NCBI GenBank assembly: GCA_944377405.1
Contig: CALWES010000002.1
Coordinates: forward strand, 174,127-238,126
Source: an uncultured Lachnospiraceae bacterium
GTDB lineage: Bacteria > Bacillota > Clostridia > Lachnospirales > Lachnospiraceae
DNA length: 64,000 bases
Direction: 5' to 3'
How positions within the stretch are numbered: the stretch's first letter is position 1; each line of letters starts with the position of its first letter. Under the pieces are notes generated by a model. The model saw only the letters and a program-made list of their open reading frames with translations, searched no databases and was not told where the DNA came from. Made by a program: the position numbers and the translations under genes. Below, piece by piece: positions 54,566 through 62,417 of this stretch.

Positions 54566-55536
54566 TGGAAAATCTGTGTGAAGAGGTAAAAAGCCTTCCG
54601 CCCTTCCAGGAGGTCTGCCCTGAGGCATACCAGTATACGGTGGAAAAGCCCTCAGTGCTTCAGATCAATGTGGGAAGGAAGTGCAATCTGGCCTGCAGGC
54701 ACTGCCATCTGGAATGCGGCCCCAACCGGAGGGAGATCATGGGCAGAGATGTGCTTGAGGTCTGTCTCAGAGTGTATCAGCGCCATGGCTACGATACCAT
54801 AGATATCACAGGCGGGGCCCCGGAGATGTGCCCGGACCTGAAATGGTTTATCCAGGAGGCAAAGAAGCTCTGCAGCCATATCATTGTCCGGTCCAACGGT
54901 GTGATCTGGCTGGAGCCCGGGTATGAAGACTTTCCGGAGTTCTTTGCCAATCATGGAGTGGAGCTCTTTTTATCCCTGCCCTATTACAGGGCAAAGGAAG
55001 CGGACAGACAGCGGGGTGAAGGGACCTTCCACAGGGAAATTGCCTGTATCCAAAGGATCAATGGACTTGGCTACGGAAAGGGGGAGGGGCTTACGCTGAA
55101 TCTGGTGTATAACCCAAACGGAGCCCTGCTGCCTCCGCCCCAGGAGGCCATGGAGCAGGAATATAAGGAACGGCTTTCCAGGGATTTCGGCATCTGCTTT
55201 GACCATCTTTACTGCATCACCAACAACCCCATGGGGCGCTTTTCCCAGTTTTTAAAGCGCAACGGAAACCTGGAAAAATATATGCAGAAGCTTTACCAGG
55301 CCCTGAATCCGGCTGCCTTTGAGGGAATGATGTGCCGGAGCCAGATCTCCGTAGGCTATGACGGGAGGGTCTATGACTGTGACTTCAATCAGGCAGGGGA
55401 GCTTCCCATTGCAGGAAGGAAAAGCATCTTCGACCTGGCAGAGGAGGACTACAGCCCGCGGCATATCGTGTTCGGCAGACACTGCTACGGATGCACCGCA
55501 GGAGCCGGCTCCAGCTGAGGAGGCACCACGGCATAA
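54565..55536 (+). CDS. Radical SAM selenoprotein, ArsS-like (rSAM/SeCys)
   Basis: A 323-residue radical SAM enzyme with the cluster motif CNLACRHC (CX3CX2C) and ITGGAPEM. A C-terminal DUF3641-type region contains CITNNPMGRF, MCRSQISV, DCDFNQ and HCYGCTAGAGSS. TGA at 55516-55518 follows directly and is read as Sec318, then GGTTA and TAA at 55534-55536. The family normally ends GCTAGxGSSCxG or GSSUGG, so readthrough restores its terminus. A hairpin follows the TGA. Homologues are annotated as arsenosugar biosynthesis radical SAM (seleno)protein; the bacterial reaction here is not established. Confidence 0.85.
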
Positions 55537-55549
55537 GTTCCGTCGGAAC
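55516..55549 (+). promoter_or_regulatory. SECIS element of the radical SAM gene
   Basis: The perfect hairpin GTTCC-GTC-GGAAC at 55537-55549 begins just after the final stop codon, with its loop about 27 bases from the UGA. It therefore lies almost wholly in untranslated sequence. Confidence 0.65.
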
Positions 55550-55578
55550 GAGGAAATTAAGAGAACAGAGGATCAGAC

Positions 55579-56028
55579 ATGAAGAAGGAAGAGATTGCAG
55601 CATACTTTGGAAAGGGGATCGACTGCGGCCAGGTGACGCTGCTGGCCCTTTGCCAGGAGCTTGGCATATCGGAGGAGGAGGCCCAGAAGCTGGGATCAGC
55701 CCTTGGAGGCGGTATGTTCAACGGAGAGCAGTGCGGCGCCTATCTGGCGGGAGCCATCGCCATAGGCCTCCGCTGCGGATATTCCGACCATATGAAGGAA
55801 GAGGTGATGGGACAGAAGAAGGGAGAAACCATGGAGGCGCTCTCCGCTTACAGAAAGGCCTTTACCGAAGCCTTTGGAGGGAGCTCCTGCAGGGAGCTTC
55901 TGGGATATAAGATCCCGGAGGAGATGCAGGCAGCGGTGGAGAGCGGACGCATGATGAGCTTCTGCCCGGCCCTTGTGGAGGAAAATATCCACATTTTAAA
56001 GAAGCTGTTTCAGGATATGAAAAGTTAA
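55579..56028 (+). CDS. C_GCAxxG_C_C family redox protein
   Basis: A 149-residue protein of the C_GCAxxG_C_C family. The spaced cysteines and glycines are visible in FGKGIDCGQVTLLALC, ALGGGMFNGEQCGAYLAGAIAIGL, SSCRELLGY and SFCPALVEE. Members are often next to redox or selenium genes and some are selenoproteins; here all positions are cysteine or glycine. The ATG follows CAGAGGAT. A hairpin precedes the next gene. Confidence 0.82.
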   Translation: MKKEEIAAYFGKGIDCGQVTLLALCQELGISEEEAQKLGSALGGGMFNGEQCGAYLAGAIAIGLRCGYSDHMKEEVMGQKKGETMEALSAYRKAFTEAFGGSSCRELLGYKIPEEMQAAVESGRMMSFCPALVEENIHILKKLFQDMKS

Positions 56029-56066
56029 GTTCGAAAAGTCAAGCTGAAACACTTTGATCAAACAGG

Positions 56067-56088
56067 AAAAATCCCGTACAGGATTTTT
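56067..56088 (+). terminator. Hairpin between the redox gene and the binding protein gene
   Basis: AAAAATCC/GGATTTTT stem with a six-base loop, ending in T's. Possible terminator or attenuator. Confidence 0.6.
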
Positions 56089-56134
56089 ATAAAACTACGC
56101 GGATATGCGTAAGAATCAGGAGGAAATCGTGCTT

Positions 56135-58120
56135 ATGAAAAAGCGCACAGCCCTTTTGGGCCTGACAGCAGCCCTGGCCCTGACAGCCACCGCCTGCGGT
56201 TCCAAGACTGCAGAGGAGACTGCCACAACGGCGGCTACGGCAGCAGAAACTGCCGCTGAGGAGACCACGGAGGCGGAGAAGGAAGCTCCCGCGGAAGAAA
56301 GCGAAAGTACCGGCATTGATTATGCGGCAGCTTTTGCTGAGCTCAGTGAAGAGAACCCCATGATCGTGGACGAAGAGAATCAGGTCGTTCATATGCTTTG
56401 CGATATCAACGGAAAGTATTTTACGGAATCCACCGGACACGGTATCGTTTTTAAGGATGGGGGAAATAAAGACATCAGCATTTTCCGCGGATATGCAGAT
56501 GAAGTGGATTTCTATCATGCTCTTGAGGACCTTGGAGCAAAGCCCGGCAATAACCTGACCATGGACGATATGAACGCAGGTGCCGGAGAAGGAAAAACCA
56601 CAGAAGGAGACAAGATCGAGGCAGTCGTGACCTGGGACGGACAGAGCGATCCGCTTCCCCTGGAAGATGTTCTGAAAATGTCAACAGGAACACCTCTGGA
56701 CCTTCGATTCAGCGGAAATCTTGAAAACGCGGAAAAATACAATTCCGGTTGTGTAGTATGCCTGAGTTCCTGCTGTGTCGGCATCGTATCCAATGCAGCC
56801 AATCCCACCGGTACCTGGAACGATAAAAATGCCACTTTCCATGCGGATGAAAGTGTCCTTCCCGGAGACGGAGAGAAGATCATGGTGAGCTTCCTGCTTC
56901 CGGGAGCCGGAAAGGCAGCAAATACAAAGACAGCGGCAGAGCCACTTCCGGACCTTTCCGGTATTGAGCTTACCATGATGGTTCCCGACTGGGGCAACCC
57001 GGGGGAGGAGCTTCTGGCACGCTTTGAAGAGGAGACCGGCTGCAAGGTGAACGTTACGGAAGTATCCTGGGATGATATCCGTGACAAGATCTCCATTGCG
57101 GCAGCAGGCGGACAGGCAGCAGCCGATGTATTTGAGGTAGACTGGTCCTGGGTAGGAGAGATGAACTCCGCAGGCTGGCTTGCCCCCATCGAGATGACGG
57201 AGGAGGACATTGCGGACGAGCCCACTCTGGAGACCTTCACCATCGATGGCAAGATCCTGGCCCTTCCCTATGCAAACGACTACCGTATCGCCTACTATAA
57301 CAAGGATCACTTCGAGCAGGCCGGCATCACCGAGGCTCCCAAGACCTGGGATGAGGTAGAGGCTGCCATGAAGGCCATCAAGGAGGCAGGCATCTGTGAG
57401 TATCCTTACTCCATGCCCATGAACGCGGATGAGTCCGCCACCACCTCCCTGACCTGGCTGTCCTGGGCAAAGAACGGCGTGGTATTCAACGATGACGGCA
57501 CCTTCAACAAGGAGGCCGTACTGGATGCCCTGACCTTTGAGAATAAGATGGTGACCGAGGGCTATGTGGATCCGGCCATGCGTACCGCTGACGGCATGAC
57601 CTGCTACAATAAGATCTGCTCCGGCGAGACCAGCTTCATGGTAGGCCCCACCAAGTTCGTAAACTTCATTTCCAATCCGGAGAAGACCGCAGAGGATGTC
57701 CTGGGCAATGTGGAAGCTATCCTGCTTCCTGGCAAGGATGACGTGTCCGACCGCACCATGCCCCTGCCGGAGGCCTATGGCGTATCCGCCTTCTCCGAGA
57801 ATCAGGAGGCAGCCATCACCTTCGTAAAGTGGCTCAACTCCGCTGAGATCGAAAAGGAGCTGTACCTGGCCAACGGATCCATCCCCAACAGAAATTCTGT
57901 TATTGAGGAGATGATCAACGACGGCACCATCAAGACACCGGGCGCTATGCTGGAGCAGGCAAAGCTCATCAAGAGCCCCTTCCCCAACGGTGTTCCGGAC
58001 TACTATGCAGAAATGACCAACGCCATGTATAATAACATCAACCAGATGGTCCTTGGCAATCAGACCCCTGAGGAGGCCTTTGACGCCATGGATCAGAAGG
58101 TGAAGGAACTTCTGCAGTAA
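56135..58120 (+). CDS. Lipoprotein fusing a YdjY-like cysteine domain to a sugar-type ABC binding protein
   Basis: A 661-residue lipoprotein with lipobox TATAC (cysteine 21) and an Ala/Thr/Glu linker. Residues of about 60-270 form a YdjY-like domain (NPMIVDEENQVVHMLC, ITGHGIVF-like SCGHG region read as STGHGIVFKDG) with cysteine motif SGCVVCLSSCC. Residues from about 290 are an extracellular solute-binding protein of family 1 (PDWGNPGEELLARFEEETGC, DVFEVDWSWVGEM, NDYRIAYYNKDHF). E. coli encodes YdjY and the binding protein YnjB separately in one cluster. The ATG at 56135 is chosen over 56105 because AGGAGG is at 56118-56123; GTG 56129 is possible. Two permeases follow. Confidence 0.82.
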   Translation: MKKRTALLGLTAALALTATACGSKTAEETATTAATAAETAAEETTEAEKEAPAEESESTGIDYAAAFAELSEENPMIVDEENQVVHMLCDINGKYFTESTGHGIVFKDGGNKDISIFRGYADEVDFYHALEDLGAKPGNNLTMDDMNAGAGEGKTTEGDKIEAVVTWDGQSDPLPLEDVLKMSTGTPLDLRFSGNLENAEKYNSGCVVCLSSCCVGIVSNAANPTGTWNDKNATFHADESVLPGDGEKIMVSFLLPGAGKAANTKTAAEPLPDLSGIELTMMVPDWGNPGEELLARFEEETGCKVNVTEVSWDDIRDKISIAAAGGQAAADVFEVDWSWVGEMNSAGWLAPIEMTEEDIADEPTLETFTIDGKILALPYANDYRIAYYNKDHFEQAGITEAPKTWDEVEAAMKAIKEAGICEYPYSMPMNADESATTSLTWLSWAKNGVVFNDDGTFNKEAVLDALTFENKMVTEGYVDPAMRTADGMTCYNKICSGETSFMVGPTKFVNFISNPEKTAEDVLGNVEAILLPGKDDVSDRTMPLPEAYGVSAFSENQEAAITFVKWLNSAEIEKELYLANGSIPNRNSVIEEMINDGTIKTPGAMLEQAKLIKSPFPNGVPDYYAEMTNAMYNNINQMVLGNQTPEEAFDAMDQKVKELLQ

Positions 58121-58160
58121 AGAAGGGATCGGTAAAAGATCCTGAAAAGATCTGACAATG

Positions 58161-58188
58161 GCGCGGGGCTCCCGGCGGAGCCCTGCGC
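58161..58188 (+). terminator. GC-rich hairpin between binding protein and permease genes
   Basis: GCGC-GGGGCTCC and GGAGCCCT-GCGC pair, without a clear U tract. Probably attenuates or stabilises the upstream message. Confidence 0.5.
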
Positions 58189-58207
58189 ATTTCAAAAGAG
58201 GTATGCC

Positions 58208-59083
58208 ATGCACAGGCTTTCACAGAAAATACTGCCATATATCCTCCTGCTGCCAATGGGACTATTGATGGTGGCCCTGGTGTATTATCCCATCGCCGTC
58301 ACCTTCAGCTACAGCTTAAGGGAGATGAAGCTCACAAGACCCAATGATACGGACTTTGTGGGCTTTGAGAACTATGTCTCGGTGTTGAAGTCCCAGGACT
58401 TCTGGTACAGTCTCCAGAATACGCTGTTCCTGTTGGCAGCAGTGGTGATACTGACCACCCTCTGCGGATTTTTTGTGGCCATGATCCTGAGTAAGGAGCA
58501 TAGGCTTGCAGGGCTGTTCCTGGCGGTGGCCATCCTGCCCTGGGCCATGCCTCCCATCGTAAACGGCATTATCTGGCGCTTTATCTTCTTCCCGGGCTAT
58601 GGGTTTATCAACAAGCTTCTTCTGATGCTGGGGCTCATAGACACCCCGGTGGACTGGCTCTCCAACCGCTGGCTTTTGCTTTCCGTAGTGGCGGTGGTGA
58701 CCGCCTGGCGGTCCGCGCCCTTTTGCGCCATCGTATGCCTTGCGGGACTGAAATCCATTCCAAAGGAGCTTTATGAGGCGGCCAGGATCGACGGCAGCGG
58801 AAGCTTTTCATCCTTCCGCTATATCACTCTGCCCCTGGTGTTTCCCTTTATCGGAATCGGCACCACCAGCGCTTCCATCACAGCCATCAACATCTTTGAC
58901 GAGATCGTAGCCCTTTCGGGATTTTCCGATGTGGGGAAAAACGTGCTCATACAGAATTACCTTACCACCTTCAGCTTCCTGGACTTCGGAAAGGGCAGCG
59001 CCCTGACCTATATCATCATGGGCCTTACGGCGGTGCTGGGGGTATTCTACTTAAGGAGCCTGAACCGGGAAGTGGAGTTTTAG
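58208..59083 (+). CDS. CUT1-type ABC permease (MalF-like)
   Basis: A 291-residue permease with about six helices. Family segments include LPYILLLPMGLLMVALVYYP and the coupling loop KSIPKELYEAARIDGSGSFSSFRYITLPL, the EAA motif typical of sugar-type importers. AGAGGT precedes the ATG. It forms a pair with the next gene and the fused binding protein. No ATPase gene is present between here and the end of the operon. Confidence 0.9.
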   Translation: MHRLSQKILPYILLLPMGLLMVALVYYPIAVTFSYSLREMKLTRPNDTDFVGFENYVSVLKSQDFWYSLQNTLFLLAAVVILTTLCGFFVAMILSKEHRLAGLFLAVAILPWAMPPIVNGIIWRFIFFPGYGFINKLLLMLGLIDTPVDWLSNRWLLLSVVAVVTAWRSAPFCAIVCLAGLKSIPKELYEAARIDGSGSFSSFRYITLPLVFPFIGIGTTSASITAINIFDEIVALSGFSDVGKNVLIQNYLTTFSFLDFGKGSALTYIIMGLTAVLGVFYLRSLNREVEF

Positions 59084-59122
59084 GAGACGGACTGCAGAAA
59101 AAAATAACAGGGAGGAAAGACC

Positions 59123-59992
59123 TTGAAGGACAGAAAGGACACACAATTTCAGAAAAAGACAAAGCTGGGGCCCGGCTATATCCTGGCCTCGGCCCTGTTT
59201 CTGACCCTGACCCTGGGGCCCTTCCTCTGGGCCTTCTTCATATCCATCACTCCGGAATATGAGATGTTTACAAACACCCCGAACTTCCTGCCAAAGGAGC
59301 CGGTGCTAAGCAATTATACAGAGCTTCTTTTGGGAGAGTCCCAGTATTCCCAGCGGCTTTTTTCAGGCCTCTTCAATTCCCTGAAGGCGGTGCTGGTGAC
59401 CCTTCTGTGTGGCATTCCCATTGCCACCATTACGGCCTATACCCTGGCAAGGCTCCGGTTTCCCGGAAAGGCGGTGTTCAAATACGGACTCCTGATCACC
59501 ATGGTGATCCCGGTCTTTGCCACCATCATCCCCCTGTTCCGGATCTTTTCCACCCACAGGCTTCTGGATAAGACCTTCTGGCTGAGCCTTGTGTATGTCA
59601 GCTCCTTCCTGCCCATGAGCACCTGGCTTATGAGCAACTATTTTGCCACCATTCCCAGGGAGCTGGAGGAGGCGGCAAGAGTGGACGGCTGCGGTACCTT
59701 AGGGTGCTTTTTCCGGATCATCCTGCCAAATTCCTATCCGATCCTGATCTCCGCCGCCCTGATCATGTTCCTGTCCGCCTGGGGACAGTATCAGATCCCT
59801 CTGATCCTGGCTTCCAGCGCCAATACCAAGCCCGTGTCCATCGTGACCTCGGAATTCATGACCAAGGACACCATCTTTTACGGCATCACGGCGGCGGGAG
59901 GACTCATCGCCATCCTGCCGCCTGCCCTTGCGGCCCTTTTCTTCCGGAGATATCTGGTAAACGGCATGATGCAGGGTTCCACCAAGGGATAA
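59123..59992 (+). CDS. CUT1-type ABC permease (MalG-like)
   Basis: A 289-residue permease with MalG-type features: LTLTLGPFLWAFFISITPE near the N terminus and coupling loop IPRELEEAARVDGCGTLGCFFRIILPNSYPI. Translation probably starts at TTG 59123, which has a strong GGAGGAAAG 8-12 bases upstream. It partners the preceding permease. The glycosyltransferase gene follows after 15 bases, linking transport to sugar chemistry. Confidence 0.9.
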   Translation: MKDRKDTQFQKKTKLGPGYILASALFLTLTLGPFLWAFFISITPEYEMFTNTPNFLPKEPVLSNYTELLLGESQYSQRLFSGLFNSLKAVLVTLLCGIPIATITAYTLARLRFPGKAVFKYGLLITMVIPVFATIIPLFRIFSTHRLLDKTFWLSLVYVSSFLPMSTWLMSNYFATIPRELEEAARVDGCGTLGCFFRIILPNSYPILISAALIMFLSAWGQYQIPLILASSANTKPVSIVTSEFMTKDTIFYGITAAGGLIAILPPALAALFFRRYLVNGMMQGSTKG

Positions 59993-60007
59993 AAGGAGAA
60001 GATCGTT

Positions 60008-60793
60008 ATGAAAAAAAGAGAAGGGAAGCGGGAGCTTCCCTTTTATGAAGCAATTCCGGAGCCCCTCAGGGACCCAAAGGAAAGGGAGGTGGTGCCGGGA
60101 CTTATTTCCTTCATCATCCCCACCTACAACGAAGAGAAGACCATAGAAGGACTGCTGCGGACCCTGGAGCCCCTTCGGAAGGGGGGAGCGGAGATCATCT
60201 TTTCCGACGGTGGCAGCAGGGACCGGACCCTGGAGCTGATCCCAAAGGACCGAGGGTATCGGGTGATCAGGGCAGAAAAAAAGGGGCGGGCCGCCCAGAT
60301 GAACGAAGGGGCCTGCAGTTCCCGGGGAGAGTACCTCTTTTTCCTTCACTGCGACTCGGAGCTTCCGGAAGGGGCGGAGGAGGAGCTTCGGAAGGTGCTG
60401 TCCCGGTATGAGGCGGGCTGCTTTGGCATCGATTTCCGGGAAAAGAAGAATCTCTTCATGTATACCTGCAAATGGATCTCCAATCACCGGGTAAAGGACC
60501 GGAAGGTCATGTTCGGGGATCAGGGGATCTTCCTGACCCGGGAGCTTTTCTTTAAGGCCGGTGGCTATCGGGAGATCCCCATCATGGAGGACTACCAGTT
60601 ATCCCTGACTCTGAAGGCCATGGGAGTACCCCTTGGCATGACGAAGCACCGGATCTATACTTCACCCCGCAGGTTCCAGGGAAATACCTTCCAGAAGCTT
60701 CGGACCATGTGGCAGATGAACCGCTTAAGGGCCGCCTACAGGAAGGGCGTGTCCCCGGAGGTACTGGCAAAGCGGTACCGGGATATCCGGTAA
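60008..60793 (+). CDS. Family 2 glycosyltransferase, rSAM/selenodomain-associated transferase 2
   Basis: A 261-residue GT2 enzyme without obvious membrane helices. It has LISFIIPTYNEEKTIEGLL, the DxD-like FLHCDSELP, and EDYQLSLTLKAMG. It matches the TIGR04283-type transferase found with the selenocysteine radical SAM protein and transferase 1, also called arsenosugar biosynthesis glycosyltransferase. AAAGGAG precedes the ATG. It is the last gene of the cluster. Confidence 0.85.
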   Translation: MKKREGKRELPFYEAIPEPLRDPKEREVVPGLISFIIPTYNEEKTIEGLLRTLEPLRKGGAEIIFSDGGSRDRTLELIPKDRGYRVIRAEKKGRAAQMNEGACSSRGEYLFFLHCDSELPEGAEEELRKVLSRYEAGCFGIDFREKKNLFMYTCKWISNHRVKDRKVMFGDQGIFLTRELFFKAGGYREIPIMEDYQLSLTLKAMGVPLGMTKHRIYTSPRRFQGNTFQKLRTMWQMNRLRAAYRKGVSPEVLAKRYRDIR

Positions 60794-60839
60794 AAGGCAG
60801 ATTCTTCAGGGAATTATCCTAGAGCCATCAGGAAACACA

Positions 60840-60888
60840 TTGACATTTATCGATCTGAGGTATATACTATAGATCGAAGATATTCGAT
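60840..60888 (+). promoter_or_regulatory. arsR-type promoter and operator
   Basis: TTGACA (60840-60845), 17 bases, TATACT (60863-60868). A perfect palindrome ATCGAA-GATA-TTCGAT at 60873-60888, plus CGATCT/AGATCG flanking the -10, fit an ArsR-family operator that overlaps the start of transcription. Confidence 0.75.
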
Positions 60889-60905
60889 TTGAGGGAAGGA
60901 TAACA

Positions 60906-62165
60906 ATGAACCAGTATGAGAAGGATGCGGCAGTGTTCCGGGCCCTTTGCGATCCGAACCGCCTCAGGGTCCTGGAGCTTCTGCGAAGCGGAGAGAAGTG
61001 CGCATGCGTGCTGTTAAGTGAACTGAATATCAGCCAGTCCACCCTGTCCCACCACATGAAGATCCTTTGCGAAAGCGGGATCGTAAAGGGACGCAGAGAA
61101 GGAAAATGGACCCATTACTCTTTGAGCGAAGCCGGAAGCCAGGCTGCGGCGGAGCTTCTGCAGAAACTGACCAGGATCGAGCCTTCTCCGGTCCTTAAGG
61201 ATGTACCTTATGAAGGGAGCAGGGATATGGAAAATGAAAAGACAAAGCTTTATGTACTGACCGGATTTTTGGGCTCCGGAAAGACCACTGTGCTTCTGCG
61301 GCTTCTGGAGGCTCTGAAGGGAAAACGGGTGGGCGTCATCCAGAACGAATTCGGCAAGCTGAGCATCGACGGAGAGATCCTCCGGAATGACGACATCAAG
61401 ATGGTAGAGATCAACAGGGGCTCTATTTTCTGCTCCTGCTTAAGGCTTAACTTTGTGCAGGCCCTGGCGGAGATGGCCGCCCAGAACTTTGAGTATCTCT
61501 TCATAGAAAGCTCCGGCCTGGGGGACCCCTCAAATGTGGAGGAGATCCTTGCGGCCTCGGAGCAGCTCTGCGGCAATGCCTATGAATTCAAGGGCGCGAT
61601 CTGCCTGGTGGACGCCGTGAATTTCTTTGATCAGCTGGAGGACCTGGAAACAGTGTACCGGCAGCTGAAGCACTGCAACATGGCGGTGCTTACAAAGACC
61701 GATCTGGTGGATGAGGCGCGGATCAGAAGCCTTAAGGAGAAGATCTGCGAGATCAATCCGGTCTGCGAGATCCGTACCAGCGTAAAGGGAGATCTGGACC
61801 TGTCCTTCCTGGAGGAGGACCTGATGAAATACCGCTGGGCGGAGAGCGAGGAGACCACGAACTCCGTCGAGACCAAGCCCAAGACCCTCTTCATGGAGTT
61901 TTCCGGGGAGGTGGAGCAGGAAAAGCTGCAGGCATTCATAGGAGAGATCCAGGACGATCTGTACCGGGCCAAGGGCTTCTTCAGGATCACAGGAAAAGGC
62001 TGGAATCAGGTGGACCTGGTGGGACACAGGATCGACATCAGGCCCTGTCCGGAAAAACCGGTCTCCGAGATGGTGTTTATCTCAAAGATCGGCCCCGCAG
62101 TCATCAGGAAGATCTTCGGGGCCTGGGAAGACAAGGTTGGGCTGCCCATGCAGCTGAAAAACTAA
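60906..62165 (+). CDS. ArsR-family repressor fused to a COG0523/CobW GTPase
   Basis: A 419-residue fusion. Residues 1-100 form an ArsR/SmtB winged helix (CDPNRLRVLELLRSGEKCACVLLSELNISQSTLSHHMKIL) with a CxC pair (Cys32, Cys34) where ArsR proteins bind arsenite. From residue 108 a G3E GTPase follows: Walker A GFLGSGKTT (120-128), IQNEFGKLSIDGE, SIFCSCLRL in place of the usual CxCC, ESSGLGDP and LTKTDLVDE. GGAAGG precedes the ATG. An internal ATG at 61227 with GAAGGGAGCAGGGA upstream could make a separate GTPase. It is first in an operon with a thioredoxin-like gene and an ArsP-like permease. Confidence 0.88.
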   Translation: MNQYEKDAAVFRALCDPNRLRVLELLRSGEKCACVLLSELNISQSTLSHHMKILCESGIVKGRREGKWTHYSLSEAGSQAAAELLQKLTRIEPSPVLKDVPYEGSRDMENEKTKLYVLTGFLGSGKTTVLLRLLEALKGKRVGVIQNEFGKLSIDGEILRNDDIKMVEINRGSIFCSCLRLNFVQALAEMAAQNFEYLFIESSGLGDPSNVEEILAASEQLCGNAYEFKGAICLVDAVNFFDQLEDLETVYRQLKHCNMAVLTKTDLVDEARIRSLKEKICEINPVCEIRTSVKGDLDLSFLEEDLMKYRWAESEETTNSVETKPKTLFMEFSGEVEQEKLQAFIGEIQDDLYRAKGFFRITGKGWNQVDLVGHRIDIRPCPEKPVSEMVFISKIGPAVIRKIFGAWEDKVGLPMQLKN

Positions 62166-62174
62166 GGAGGCGCT

Positions 62175-62417
62175 ATGGATATCAAGGTTTTGGGAGAAGG
62201 CTGCGACAAATGCGACCAGCTGTATGAAAATACAAAGGCAGCCGTGGAAGAGCTGGGACTGGATGCGAAGGTTGAAAAGGTGGAGGATCTGATAGAGATC
62301 GTAAAACTGGGAGTCCTGTCAGCTCCCTCCCTGATGGTGAACGGGAAGCTGGTCATCAGCGGACAGGCAGCTTCGAAGAATGCCGTAATAAAGTGTCTGA
62401 AAAAGGAATTATCATGA
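62175..62417 (+). CDS. Thioredoxin-like small redox protein (MTH895/TM0996 family)
   Basis: An 80-residue thioredoxin-fold protein with active-site pair in GEGCDKCDQLYENTKAAVEE and cis-proline loop LSAPSLMVNGKLVISGQA. Such proteins often sit beside ArsP-type permeases. AAGGAGG precedes the ATG. Its stop overlaps the permease start (ATGA). Confidence 0.88.
   Translation: MDIKVLGEGCDKCDQLYENTKAAVEELGLDAKVEKVEDLIEIVKLGVLSAPSLMVNGKLVISGQAASKNAVIKCLKKELS

Noticed and set aside
60906..61230. ArsR and CobW as two adjacent genes
   Set aside because: The frame is continuous through the linker, so a fusion is reported, with the internal start noted as an alternative.
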